Below, piece after piece: positions 52,139-61,043 of a stretch of DNA of 64,000 nucleotides. This DNA comes from Enterovirga rhinocerotis (lineage in GTDB: Bacteria > Pseudomonadota > Alphaproteobacteria > Rhizobiales > Beijerinckiaceae). Each line of letters opens with the position of its first letter. Positions within the stretch are counted from its first letter, which is position 1. The notes beneath the pieces are model-generated. The model was given only the letters and a program-made list of their open reading frames with translations. It ran no database searches and had not been told where the DNA came from. The translations under genes were made by a program, and so were the position numbers. The DNA is taken from assembly GCF_004363955.1 (NCBI RefSeq), contig NZ_SNZR01000013.1, forward strand, positions 868,001-932,000, written 5' to 3'.

Positions 52139-53665
52139 ATGAGCACGTTCCGCATCCTCCTCGTCAACGTTCCCCATCCCTCGATCGGGAGCCGCATCCC
52201 CGACGATCATCTGCCGCCGCTCGGTCTTCTCGCGGTCGGCGGCCCCCTCGTCGATGACGGCCACGCAGTGCGTCTCCTGGACGCCGAGTTCGGACCGATG
52301 CCGCTCGCCGACATCGTGCGGGAGGCGCTGGCCTGGTCTCCCGACGCCGTGCTGTTCGGCCATTCCGGCTCGACCTCCGGGCATCCCGTCATCAGCGAGG
52401 TCGCCGCGGCGATCGCGGCGGCACGGCCGGACATCACGATCGTGTATGGCGGCGTCTATCCGACCTACCATTGGCGGGAGATCCTCGCGGAGGAGCCCTC
52501 CGTCACGGCGATCGTCCGGGGCGAGGGCGAGGAGACGACGCGGCGGTTGATGGCCGCGCTCGCGGCGGGCCTGCCGATCCATGACATCGCCGGCATCGCC
52601 TGCCGGAGCCGGGGCGAGCCCGTGGCGACCCGGCCCGCTTCCGTCATCCGCGATCTCGACGCCTACCGGGTCGGGTGGGATCTGATCGACCACGCCCGCT
52701 ACAGCTATTGGGGCGGTCTGCGGGCGGTGGTGGTGCAGTTCTCCCGCGGCTGCCCGCATCTGTGCAACTATTGCGGCCAGCGCGGCTTCTGGACCCGCTG
52801 GCGACATCGCGATCCCGTCCTCTTCGCCAGGGAGCTGGCGCGGCTGCATCGCGAGCACGGCGTCCGGGTCGTGAACTTCGCCGACGAGAACCCGACCGTT
52901 TCCAAGAAGGCCTGGCACACCTTCCTCGAGGCTTTGATCGCCGAGGACGTGGATCTGATCCTCGTCGGCTCGACCCGCGCCGACGACATCGTGCGCGATG
53001 CCGACATCCTGCCGCTCTACAAGAAGGCCGGCTGGCAGCGCTTCCTGCTGGGCATGGAGAATACCGACGAGGCCACCCTCAAGCTGATCCGCAAGGGCGG
53101 CGCGACCTCCACCGATCGCGAGGCGATCCGGCTGCTGAGAGAGAACGGCATCCTGTCCATGGCGACCTGGGTCGTCGGCTTCGAGGAGGAGACCGACGCC
53201 GATCATTGGCGTGGGCTCCGGCAGCTCCTGTCCTACGACCCCGACCAGATCCAGATGCTCTACGTCACCCCGCATCGCTGGACCCCCTATTTCAGGCTGG
53301 CGAGCGAGCGGAGTGTCATCCAGACGGATCGGCGGCGGTGGGATTACAAGCATCAGGTGCTGGCGACGCGGCACATGCCGGCCTGGCGGGTGCTGCTCTG
53401 GTTCAAGTTCACGGAATTCGTCGTTCAATCCCGCCCCAAGGCCCTCGCTCGCGTGCTGTTCCATCCGGATCGCGGTCTGCGCCATGCCATGCGCTGGTAT
53501 ACGCAGATGGGCCGGCGCGTCTGGCCATTCGAGATCTGGAACTTCTTCGTCCGGGACCGCCGGATCGCGAACGGGCCGTCGGTCGCCCAGTTCTGGGGAG
53601 CGCCCCAGGACGAGGAAGAGCAGTCGATGACGGCCTCCCGAGCCGGCCGCGATCGGGCTGCCTGA
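52139..53665 (+). CDS. bchE: Mg-protoporphyrin IX monomethyl ester anaerobic oxidative cyclase (BchE)
   Basis: 508 residues. The N-terminal B12-binding domain opens I-L-L-V-N-V-P-H-P-S-I-G-S-R-I-P-D-D-H and contains F-G-H-S-G-S-T-S-G-H-P near 79. The radical SAM cluster motif is C-P-H-L-C-N-Y-C (Cys205, Cys209, Cys212), with Y-C-G-Q-R-G-F-W-T-R-W-R after it. These stretches are characteristic of BchE, which closes the isocyclic ring of bacteriochlorophyll without oxygen. No other bch, puf or crt gene lies within the window on either side, so it is outside any photosynthesis cluster. A relaxed-function relative is possible. Confidence 0.88.
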   Translation: MSTFRILLVNVPHPSIGSRIPDDHLPPLGLLAVGGPLVDDGHAVRLLDAEFGPMPLADIVREALAWSPDAVLFGHSGSTSGHPVISEVAAAIAAARPDITIVYGGVYPTYHWREILAEEPSVTAIVRGEGEETTRRLMAALAAGLPIHDIAGIACRSRGEPVATRPASVIRDLDAYRVGWDLIDHARYSYWGGLRAVVVQFSRGCPHLCNYCGQRGFWTRWRHRDPVLFARELARLHREHGVRVVNFADENPTVSKKAWHTFLEALIAEDVDLILVGSTRADDIVRDADILPLYKKAGWQRFLLGMENTDEATLKLIRKGGATSTDREAIRLLRENGILSMATWVVGFEEETDADHWRGLRQLLSYDPDQIQMLYVTPHRWTPYFRLASERSVIQTDRRRWDYKHQVLATRHMPAWRVLLWFKFTEFVVQSRPKALARVLFHPDRGLRHAMRWYTQMGRRVWPFEIWNFFVRDRRIANGPSVAQFWGAPQDEEEQSMTASRAGRDRAA

Positions 53666-53701
53666 CGCAGGCTCCCGTCTCCGCAGCCGGCGGGTCGCGG
53701 C

Positions 53702-54997
53702 TCAGTGAGCGAGGCCGTGGGCCGGTTGGGCGCTGCTGGTCGGGTGTTGCGTCGGATCGCTTCCGACGACCCTGTTCCGTCCCTCGCGTTTCGCGGTGTA
53801 GAGGCACGAATCCGCGCGGGCCAGGAGTTCGAGAAAGCTGGCCCCGTCCAGCGGGCCGGTGGCGACGCCGATGCTGACGGTCGGCGCGAGAGCGAGGCTG
53901 TCCCCGAACGCGGCCGGGATGGCGCTGCGCAGCCGCTCCGCCTGAAGAAGGGCGGCTTCGCGCGGCATCGCCTCACCCAGAACCACGAACTCCTCGCCGC
54001 CGTAGCGGAAGACGTGGTCCTCGGCCCGGATCCCGGATTTGATCGCCGCGGCGATCTTCACCAGGACCTCGTCGCCGACGAGATGACCGTAGCGGTCGTT
54101 GATGTCCTTGAAATGGTCGACATCGATGATGGCCACGCTCAGCGGCTGCTTGCGCACGATCGCCCGCGCGGCGCTGGCCGCGCCGATCTCCTCGAGCCGG
54201 CGGCGGTCCATGACGCCGGTCAGCGGGTCGATGCCCGTGGTCTTGAGCAGCGCCTCGTAGCGGTGGCGATAGGTGAGCTTGTCGAAGAGATCGCCGGAGC
54301 TCTGTGCGTTCTTCACCGGCGCGATGGCCGGCTCGATCCAGCGCAGGTAGGCGGCGATGAACAGGCTGTAGATCAGGGCGGCGCCGATCTTGGCGATCCA
54401 GCCGCCTTCGAGCGCGCTCGTCGGCGCTCCGGCAATGATCTTGAGGCCATGATAGAACAGGATCTGATCGACGCTGAGGATGATGGCGAGCGCGAGGAAG
54501 AAATAGAGGAAGACCGGAAGCCGGATCAGGCTTCTCAGCCGCTCGAACAGAAGGATCAGCAGGATGCTGTCGGCAAAGAGCAGCAGCGTGCCCCAGATCA
54601 TCAGAAGGCCGAGCTGATCGATGAAGGCGAGGTCGGCGTTGTAGTCCGGCAGCACGACCGGCGAATGGAAGCGCAGGATCGCCGCGAGAAGGACGAGCAG
54701 GCAGTTCCCGAGGAGCAGTCCGTAGATCGGCTGACGGACCGTCTCGGCGTCCTCCTTCGCGTAGAGAAGCAGGATCATCGCGAGCTTGCCTGAGAACAGG
54801 ACGGTCGATCCCGGCGAGATCAGCCCGAACGGCAACTGGATGAAGAAGACCGCCGCGAGATACGTTTCGAGGAAATGCATCACGCCCAGGCAGCAGACGA
54901 AGACGCCCACGCCCAACCGCCTGCGCGCCCTGAACACGAGCGCCATCGCCCAGAAATAGAGCGACGCCTGCACAAACAGAACGAGCAATCCGATCAT
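53702..54997 (-). CDS. Diguanylate cyclase with multi-helix membrane domain
   Basis: 431 residues from the ATG at 54997 with GGAAGG just upstream. About seven membrane helices fill residues 1-220; the segment S-T-V-L-F-S-G-K-L-A-M-I-L-L-L-Y suggests an integral sensor of unknown ligand. The GGDEF domain follows with active site R-Y-G-G-E-E-F and an intact inhibitory site R-A-E-D five residues earlier. It should make c-di-GMP with product inhibition. A longer frame upstream starts without a ribosome-binding site. Confidence 0.93.
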   Translation of the reverse strand: MIGLLVLFVQASLYFWAMALVFRARRRLGVGVFVCCLGVMHFLETYLAAVFFIQLPFGLISPGSTVLFSGKLAMILLLYAKEDAETVRQPIYGLLLGNCLLVLLAAILRFHSPVVLPDYNADLAFIDQLGLLMIWGTLLLFADSILLILLFERLRSLIRLPVFLYFFLALAIILSVDQILFYHGLKIIAGAPTSALEGGWIAKIGAALIYSLFIAAYLRWIEPAIAPVKNAQSSGDLFDKLTYRHRYEALLKTTGIDPLTGVMDRRRLEEIGAASAARAIVRKQPLSVAIIDVDHFKDINDRYGHLVGDEVLVKIAAAIKSGIRAEDHVFRYGGEEFVVLGEAMPREAALLQAERLRSAIPAAFGDSLALAPTVSIGVATGPLDGASFLELLARADSCLYTAKREGRNRVVGSDPTQHPTSSAQPAHGLAH

Positions 54998-55479
54998 CGC
55001 CTTCCCGTCGCCCGCTGCGGCCATCGCGAGCAAGTCCGCTGACGCACAGCGGCTCTGCCAGAAGGCAGCACCTCCCGCGACAGGTCGGCTGATGCGTCTC
55101 CCACCGAAGGCAGAGACCTCGCCTTGCCAGGCGACTGACATAATCCCCGATCATCCGCCTGCGAGATCGCTGTACGATATGGAACGGTCGCGGCGGTGTT
55201 GCGGCTCGCGGCCGGCCGGACGATGGGCGCGCGTCGCTCGTCGCGTCGTCGCGTCGTCGTCACCGATCGGCCGCTGCCTCTTGATCTGACCGTCGCGCAG
55301 AGGCATGGGCCTGTCGGCCGAGACGGCCCCGGGCCGCCCGGACGTGATCGCTCTTCACCCTGCGTTCAGTTCGCCGTCCGTACCGATGCGTCAATCATGC
55401 ACCGGTTCCCACGCGAGGGAACCTTGTGTCGTGCCGCGATTTATGTTGCAGTGCACAAATGATGACAGGGCGACCAACG
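54998..55479. other. Gene-poor region of 482 bases
   Basis: It lies between the divergent cyclase gene and the small gene at 55480. It holds a short CGTCGT-rich low-complexity stretch at 55232-55262 and the motif at 55443-55460. Open frames crossing it have no support from start sites or composition. Confidence 0.5.
55443..55460. promoter_or_regulatory. Possible PhaR-type site (ATGTTGCAGTGCACAAAT)
   Basis: An AT-flanked TTGCAGTGCA core 20 bases before the small gene at 55480. It resembles TTGC-N-GCA-type sites bound by PhaR regulators of polyhydroxyalkanoate genes. A phasin gene lies 1.3 kb away but on the other strand. Resemblance only. Confidence 0.3.
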
Positions 55480-55752
55480 ATGCGAAAGCGCGCCAAGGAT
55501 CTTCCGCCGCCGCGCGTGCGGAAGGAACCTCCCACGATCGAGGAGGCGATCAGCGCGGCTCAGGACCTCAGCGATGATCGCGAGGCGCAGATCGAGATCG
55601 CGGCCGGGTTCATGGGTGTCTCGATCGACGAGGTCCGTCCTCTGATGCCGCTGCGGGTGAAGCCCGCGACCTCGATCATCGCCGGCAACCGCTCGGTCGT
55701 TGTCGAGCGCCGCGTCGCACGGCCGTCCCTTCGCCGGATCGCCGCCCGCTAA
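55480..55752 (+). CDS. Small conserved-looking hypothetical protein
   Basis: 90 residues. A basic N-terminus (M-R-K-R-A-K-D-L-P-P-P-R-V-R-K) is followed by an acidic helical part (T-I-E-E-A-I-S-A-A-Q-D-L, then A-A-G-F-M-G-V-S-I-D-E-V-R-P) and a basic tail. The middle looks like a small helical DNA- or protein-binding unit, but no domain is recognised. Earlier in-frame ATGs exist at 55459 and 55462; the chosen one gives the best composition. Function unknown. Confidence 0.6.
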   Translation: MRKRAKDLPPPRVRKEPPTIEEAISAAQDLSDDREAQIEIAAGFMGVSIDEVRPLMPLRVKPATSIIAGNRSVVVERRVARPSLRRIAAR

Positions 55753-55816
55753 GGCCGGCGCGAATCGCTGTTTCGATCCGATCGTCGACCGCGTCGCGGG
55801 GGCTGAAGCTCGGGCC

Positions 55817-56791
55817 TCAGCCTTTGGGCTTCGCCTTCTCGACGATGTCGCGGGCGGCTTCGCGGGCGAGATCGTTCATTTCGCCGATCTGCCGGACGAG
55901 CCGCTCCGTCGCCTGCCGCAGGTAATCCTGCTGGATGGCCGCGAATTCCGTCGTCGTCTTCGCCTGGACGAGCCGTCCGGCATAGTCGAAGCCGGCCTGG
56001 GCATTGGCTTCGGCGAACGAGAGGACGCGCATGTTCACGTCCTTCGCCCCTGACCAGACCTGCCGGCTCGCATCGTCGAGCGTATCGAGCATCTTCTGCG
56101 TCGCGGTGATGTATCGCCCATAGGCCTCGCGGGCCTGCTCGACATTCTTCTCCGCCACGTCCCGAACCTCGGGGGAAATGGGTGCCTCGACCCGCATCGA
56201 TCCTGGCGCGGGCCTGTCGGCGGCCGGATGCGAGGTGGCCGCCCGGGGGCTGGCCGGCGTAGCTGCGGGCGCGGGCTTGGCGGCAGGCGCCGGCTTGGCT
56301 GATGTCGCCGGCCGCGACACCCGCGTCCGCGCGGCTTTGCTCGCCGCCTTGCTCGCACGGGCCGATGGCCTGATCGGGGCCGGCGGAGCATCGGCTGCGA
56401 CCGCCTTTCCGGTCGTCGCGCCTGGCGGACGGGTCGTCTTCTGCGGCGGCGATACGGGAGCCGGCGGGGACGGCTTCCGGGGCGAGGCCGAGGAACTGCG
56501 TGACGGCGGCGGGGTGACAACCTTCGCGGTCGCCTGGGCGGGTTTCGGTTTGGGCTCGGCGGCGCGCTTCGCCGGGGCGGCCCGGGCGGGCTTCGGCGCT
56601 GTCTTGGGTTCGGCGACCGGGCTTGCCGCGGAGGAAAGACCCGGCAGATCGTGCTGAGGCGCCGCCGGCTTGGTGGGCCGTCGCTTCGGCGAATCGGGGG
56701 GCGTTGCGACGGATGGCTGAGGAGCCGCCTCGGCGGCGCCCGATGCGGGATCCGTGGGCTCCGAGGTCGATCGTGTCGGCCGTCTCGCCAT
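55817..56791 (-). CDS. Phasin-family protein with long Ala/Pro/Lys-rich N-terminal tail
   Basis: 324 residues. The first 195 or so are low-complexity, rich in Ala, Pro, Lys and Ser with repeated A-K-P-A-P-A units, like a histone H1-type tail. Residues 205-324 form a helical phasin domain (V-A-E-K-N-V-E-Q-A-R-E-A-Y, S-F-A-E-A-N-A-Q-A-G-F-D-Y-A, E-F-A-A-I-Q-Q-D-Y-L). Phasins coat polyhydroxyalkanoate granules. The basic tail could bind DNA and tie granules to the nucleoid, as PhaM- and PhaF-type proteins do. That is inference. Confidence 0.82.
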   Translation of the reverse strand: MARRPTRSTSEPTDPASGAAEAAPQPSVATPPDSPKRRPTKPAAPQHDLPGLSSAASPVAEPKTAPKPARAAPAKRAAEPKPKPAQATAKVVTPPPSRSSSASPRKPSPPAPVSPPQKTTRPPGATTGKAVAADAPPAPIRPSARASKAASKAARTRVSRPATSAKPAPAAKPAPAATPASPRAATSHPAADRPAPGSMRVEAPISPEVRDVAEKNVEQAREAYGRYITATQKMLDTLDDASRQVWSGAKDVNMRVLSFAEANAQAGFDYAGRLVQAKTTTEFAAIQQDYLRQATERLVRQIGEMNDLAREAARDIVEKAKPKG

Positions 56792-57040
56792 CGCTCTGCG
56801 TCCCTTTCGTTGAAGGATACTAGCCCGCGTCTCTCGTTCCGAGGAGTCAATCCTTTGCCTTGATCGGTCAAAAGTCGAGCCAGAGTTGCGCGAAAAGCCG
56901 CTTTTTTGCCGAGGTCCGGATGTGATGACCGCTGCCGGAGGGACTTGTAAGCGCGTCCGGATTGTGGCTGGCAGGAGCGGCCCAGGCCATCATCGCGCCC
57001 CTTTTGGGGCCGAGTCGGCAACGATCGGAACAACACGGGG

Positions 57041-57490
57041 ATGTCGATGCGCGCTCTTCTTTGCCTCACCCTTCTGGCGTCGGTCGCTGCCTTCGGGCCC
57101 GCCGAGGCCCAGCAGAAGAAGCCGGCTGCCAAGCCCGCCGCGGCCGAGCCTGCCCCGCCCGCGCTCTTCCCGTGCCGCACGCAGGACGAGATCTGCTATC
57201 TCGGCGTCATCGTCGGCTCGCAGGTCGCGATCCTCTACACCAATGCGCAGAACGCGCAGGACGTCTCGCCGGCGCCCGTCGATCTCAGCGATGCCGGCGG
57301 CGCCAAGGTCGACCTCAGCAAGGATGACGGCCGCGTCGTCATGCTGACCGGAACGCTCGATCCCAAGGCCGGCCTCAAGGGCGAGGTCGTGGAGGTCGCG
57401 AGCCCGCTCGCGTCCCTCGCGATCAAGGCCCAGCTCGCCGCCGGGGCGGAAGAGCCCGCTCCCCCGCCGAAGGGCGGCAAGCGCCGCTGA
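57041..57490 (+). CDS. Exported hypothetical protein
   Basis: 149 residues. A Sec signal peptide (M-R-A-L-L-C-L-T-L-L-A-S-V-A-A, cleaved near A-E-A-Q) is followed by a short Lys/Pro/Ala linker and a compact domain with two Cys (F-P-C-R-T-Q-D-E-I-C) that may pair in the periplasm. The tail is Pro/Gly/Lys-rich. ATGs at 57041 and 57047 are both possible; GGGG spacing favours the second. No function is recognised. Confidence 0.72.
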   Translation: MSMRALLCLTLLASVAAFGPAEAQQKKPAAKPAAAEPAPPALFPCRTQDEICYLGVIVGSQVAILYTNAQNAQDVSPAPVDLSDAGGAKVDLSKDDGRVVMLTGTLDPKAGLKGEVVEVASPLASLAIKAQLAAGAEEPAPPPKGGKRR

Positions 57491-57601
57491 GCCGCGGCCG
57501 CTTTCGAGACGCCGCGAGGTCCGGTATCCGCCGGGCCTCGCAGGCTCGCACGGCACGCCTGGTGCGTTTCACCGGCGCCCGGAATGGCCTAGAGGGACGG
57601 T

Positions 57602-58240
57602 ATGGCTGATTTCAACATCCAGGTCGTGCCGGTCACGCCGTTCCAGCAGAATTGCTCGCTCGCCTGGTCGGCTGCGACGAAGCGCGGGGTCGTCGTCGAT
57701 CCGGGCGGCGACGTCGCGGTGATCCGTCAGGCGATCGAGAAGGCCGGCATCACCGTCGATTTCATCCTCCTCACCCACGGCCATATCGACCATGCCGGGG
57801 GCGCGGCCGAACTCGCCGAGGCGCTCGGGGTCGGGGTCGTCGGCCCGCACGAGCTGGAGCAGCCCCTCCTCGACAAGCTGGAGGAGCAGGGCCGGAAATG
57901 GGGCATGGACGGCGTCCGAGCCGTCAAGCCCGGCCGCTACCTCGCCGAGGGCGACACGATCGAGATCGCGGGCGTGACCTTCCACGCCCTGCACTGCCCC
58001 GGCCATTCTCCCGGCAGCGTCGTCCTGTTCTCGCCGGCGCTTCGCTTCGCCTTCATGGGCGACGTCCTGTTCCAGGGCTCCGTCGGCCGCACCGATCTGC
58101 CGGGCGGCAGCCACGAGCAGCTCATCTCCGCCATCAAGACCAAGGTCCTGCCGCTCGGCGACGACGTCTCCTTCCTGCCCGGGCACGGGCCGGGTTCGAC
58201 GATCGGCCAGGAGAGGGCGACGAACCTGTTCCTGCGGTGA
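57602..58240 (+). CDS. MBL-fold hydrolase, glyoxalase II-like (YcbL type)
   Basis: 212 residues with the zinc motif T-H-G-H-I-D-H-A-G near 59, H-C-P-G-H-S-P-G-S near 131 and G-D-V-L-F near 152, plus a final H-G-P-G. The size and the short C-terminus match the YcbL/GloB2 group, shorter than glyoxalase II. It may hydrolyse S-lactoylglutathione or another thioester. GAGGGACGG precedes the ATG. The stop overlaps the GTG of the glycosyltransferase gene. Confidence 0.95.
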   Translation: MADFNIQVVPVTPFQQNCSLAWSAATKRGVVVDPGGDVAVIRQAIEKAGITVDFILLTHGHIDHAGGAAELAEALGVGVVGPHELEQPLLDKLEEQGRKWGMDGVRAVKPGRYLAEGDTIEIAGVTFHALHCPGHSPGSVVLFSPALRFAFMGDVLFQGSVGRTDLPGGSHEQLISAIKTKVLPLGDDVSFLPGHGPGSTIGQERATNLFLR

Positions 58241-59394
58241 GCGGAGACAGGTTCGGTCGCCTCGCCTTCGTGGTCACGGAGGACTGGTTCTTCGCCTCCC
58301 ATTTCCTGCCGATGGCGCGGGCCGCGCGCGAGCTCGGCCTCGAGGTCGACGTGATCACGCGGGTGCGCGACCACGCCTCCGTCATCGAGGCGACCGGCGC
58401 GCGGGTCGTGCCGCTCGAAGCGGAGCGGCGCAGCCTCAACCCCATCGCCGCGGGCAACGCCGCCGGCCGTCTCTCGGCGATCCTCAAGGCGCGCCGTCCG
58501 GACATCGTCCACTGCATCGCCCTCCGCTCGATCCTCGTCGGCGGCGCGGCGGCGGCCATGGCCCGGATCGATCGGCGCGTCTATGCGCTGACCGGGCTCG
58601 GCTATCTCGGCGCGCGGCCCGATCTCGTCGGGCGCGGCGCGAGGGCCGCCATCCGCACGCTTCTGCGCGGGCCGCTCCAGAGCCGCGGCACCCGCTTCCT
58701 GTTCGAGAACGAGGACGATCCGCGCCTCCTCGGTCTCGACCCGGCGGACGGCAGCCGCGTCGCCATCGTCGGGGGGGCCGGGATCGATCCGGATATCTTC
58801 GCGCCGGCTCCCCGGCCGCCCTCGCCGCCGCTCAAGGTCGCGATCGTCGCCCGCATGCTGTGGTCCAAGGGCATCGACACGGCCGTCGAGGCGGTGCGCA
58901 TCGCCAGGCGGGAGGGGGCCGACGTCACGCTCTCGCTCTACGGCGCCCCGGACCCCTCGAACCCACGCGCCCTCGGCGAGGCGCAGTTGCGGGACTGGTC
59001 GCGTGAGGAGGGCATCGCCTGGCACGGCCCGACCCGCGACGCTCCCTCCGTCTGGCGGGAGCATCACGTCTGCTGCCTGCCCTCGCGAGGCGGGGAGGGG
59101 CTGCCGCGCACGCTCCTCGAAGGCGCGGCCTGCGGGCGGGCCGTGGTGACGACCGACGTCCCCGGCTGCCGCCGCCTCGTCCGCGACGGGCGGGAAGGGC
59201 TCGTCGTGCCGCCGGACGATCCGCCCGCGCTGGCGCGCGCCTTCGCCGAACTCGCGGGCGATCCCGACCGCATGGCCGCGATGGGCGAGGCGGCCCGGGC
59301 CCGCGTGCTCGAGGGCTTCACGGAACGCGCGGTGATGGAGCAGGTGAAGACGCTCTATCGCGGCATGCTCGGCGAGGCGGTATCGGCGCCGTGA
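58237..59394 (+). CDS. Glycosyltransferase family 4
   Basis: 385 residues from a GTG that overlaps the preceding stop. The GT-B fold is visible: an N-terminal half with D-I-V-H-C-I-A near 88 and T-G-L-G-Y-L-G near 115, and a C-terminal half with V-A-R-M-L-W-S-K-G-I-D near 204 and the E-G-L-P-R-T-L-L-E-G-A-A-C-G-R-A-V-V signature near 287. It transfers a sugar from a nucleotide sugar, probably to a surface polysaccharide or lipid-linked intermediate. The gene is coupled to MBL and methyltransferase genes, an odd grouping that gives no substrate hint. Confidence 0.94.
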   Translation: MSGDRFGRLAFVVTEDWFFASHFLPMARAARELGLEVDVITRVRDHASVIEATGARVVPLEAERRSLNPIAAGNAAGRLSAILKARRPDIVHCIALRSILVGGAAAAMARIDRRVYALTGLGYLGARPDLVGRGARAAIRTLLRGPLQSRGTRFLFENEDDPRLLGLDPADGSRVAIVGGAGIDPDIFAPAPRPPSPPLKVAIVARMLWSKGIDTAVEAVRIARREGADVTLSLYGAPDPSNPRALGEAQLRDWSREEGIAWHGPTRDAPSVWREHHVCCLPSRGGEGLPRTLLEGAACGRAVVTTDVPGCRRLVRDGREGLVVPPDDPPALARAFAELAGDPDRMAAMGEAARARVLEGFTERAVMEQVKTLYRGMLGEAVSAP

Positions 59395-60038
59395 CGATCG
59401 CCGACCGCCGGGCCTTCATCCTCGCCCAGACGCGGCTCCTGCCGGTGCCGCACGTGCCGGAGGTCCGGCTCCATCTCGCCGACGAGGCGACGGCGCTCTG
59501 GGAGAGGACCGAGGAGGAGCTCGGCGAGATCGGCCTGCCGCCCCCGTTCTGGGCTTTCGCCTGGGCGGGCGGACAGGGGCTCGCCCGCTACGTGCTCGAC
59601 CATCGGGACGCGATCGCCGGGCGCCGGGTGCTCGATGTCGCCTCCGGCTCGGGCCTCGTCGCGATCGCGGCGATGCTGGCCGGTGCGCGGGCGGTCGAGG
59701 CGGCCGATATCGACGCCTTCGCAACCGAGGCGATCCTCCTCAATGCCGAGGCGAACGGCGTCGCCGTCCGGCCGCGCCTCGAGGACCTGATCGGGCGCGA
59801 CGAGGGCTGGGACACGGTCCTTGCGGGCGACATCTTCTACGATCGCGACATCGCCGCCGCGATGGAGGATTGGCTGAGGGGCCTGCAGGAGCGCGGCGCC
59901 ACGGTTCTCATCGGCGATCCCGGCCGCTCCTATCTGCCGACCGAGAGGCTGGAGGAGGTCGCTGCCTATTCGGTGCCCGTCACACGCGCGCTGGAGGATG
60001 CCGAGATCAAGCGCGCGAAGGTCTGGCGGCTGCGATAG
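59391..60038 (+). CDS. SAM-dependent methyltransferase (ETF-beta lysine methyltransferase-like)
   Basis: 215 residues from a GTG overlapping the glycosyltransferase stop. The SAM motif R-V-L-D-V-A-S-G-S-G-L-V near 79 and the preceding P-P-P-F-W-A-F-A-W-A-G-G-Q near 47 match the group of bacterial electron-transfer-flavoprotein beta-subunit lysine methyltransferases, related to PrmA. The acidic A-A-D-I-D-A near 102 binds the SAM ribose. Product target inferred from family only. Confidence 0.88.
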   Translation: MTIADRRAFILAQTRLLPVPHVPEVRLHLADEATALWERTEEELGEIGLPPPFWAFAWAGGQGLARYVLDHRDAIAGRRVLDVASGSGLVAIAAMLAGARAVEAADIDAFATEAILLNAEANGVAVRPRLEDLIGRDEGWDTVLAGDIFYDRDIAAAMEDWLRGLQERGATVLIGDPGRSYLPTERLEEVAAYSVPVTRALEDAEIKRAKVWRLR

Positions 60039-60095
60039 GTCCGGGCTCCGCTGAGCTTGGCTTGCGACGTGGCGAGCACGGCGAGGCGGCGACCC

Positions 60096-61043
60096 TCAGC
60101 CCTCGAGCGCCGCGAGTCCTGCCGAGTCGACATTCGCGCCGCAGACCAGCACTCCGACCCGCTCGCCCGGTTCCGGGCGATAGGCACCGCGGAGGAGGGC
60201 GGCGAGGGCGGTCGCGCCGCCCGGCTCGACCGCGATCCGGCACTCCCGCCAGAGCGCGACCTGGGCCGCCGCGATGGCCGCGTCCGGGACGAGAACCACG
60301 TCCTCGACCGTGTCGCGGCAGATCGAGAAGACGAGATCGCCGACATTGCGCGCGCCGAGCGAATCGGCGGCGATCGACTCGACCGGAACGTCGACCGGGC
60401 CGCCCGCCGCGAAGGCGGCATGCAGCGCCCGCGATCCCTCGGGCTCGACCGCGACGACGCGCGGTCCGGTCCCGGCCCACCAGGATGCCATGCCGGAGAC
60501 GAGACCGCCGCCGCCCGTCGCGACGAGCACGGTATCGAGATCGGGCGCGTCCGATTCCCATTCGCGCGCGAGGGTGCCCTGGCCGGCGATGGTCTCGGCC
60601 GCGGAGAAGGGATGGATGCGGAGCGCGCCTGTTTCGACGACGAAGGCGTCGCATGCCGCCTGGGCATCGGCGTAGCGCTCTCCGCCGATGACGATGTCGG
60701 CCCCGTAGGCGCGGATCGCGGCGATCTTCGCCGGGCTCGCGATGGCCGGCACGAAGATGCGCGCCCGATATCCGAGCTGGCGGGCCGCGTAGGCGACCGC
60801 CGCGCCGTGGTTGCCGCCCGAGGCCGCGGCGATTCCGGCCGCCGGCACGGTCCCCGACAGGATCGCGTTGAAGGCGCCGCGGGTCTTGAACGAACCCGCA
60901 TGCTGCAGGAATTCGAGCTTGAGGCAGAGAGGCACGTCGATGCCGAAGGTGCCCGGTCCCGGCGACAGCACGGGCGTGCGCCGGATGTGAGGGGCGATGC
61001 GGGCGGCGGCCGCCTCGATCGCGGCCCGGGGGAGGGCGCTCAC
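60096..61043 (-). CDS. PLP-dependent threonine/serine dehydratase-like protein
   Basis: 315 residues from a GTG that overlaps the stop of the epimerase gene. The PLP Lys is in A-G-S-F-K-T-R-G-A near 51, with S-G-G-N-H-G-A-A near 75 and the phosphate loop A-T-G-G-G-G-L-V-S-G near 170. The length matches catabolic ammonia-lyases without a regulatory ACT domain. It probably deaminates threonine or serine to a keto acid; a racemase activity of related proteins is another option. Confidence 0.9.
   Translation of the reverse strand: MSALPRAAIEAAAARIAPHIRRTPVLSPGPGTFGIDVPLCLKLEFLQHAGSFKTRGAFNAILSGTVPAAGIAAASGGNHGAAVAYAARQLGYRARIFVPAIASPAKIAAIRAYGADIVIGGERYADAQAACDAFVVETGALRIHPFSAAETIAGQGTLAREWESDAPDLDTVLVATGGGGLVSGMASWWAGTGPRVVAVEPEGSRALHAAFAAGGPVDVPVESIAADSLGARNVGDLVFSICRDTVEDVVLVPDAAIAAAQVALWRECRIAVEPGGATALAALLRGAYRPEPGERVGVLVCGANVDSAGLAALEG

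Noticed and set aside
55232-55262. CGTCGT-rich stretch as a CRISPR or tandem repeat
   Set aside because: Units are 3 to 6 bases, imperfect, with no spacers and no cas genes anywhere in the window.
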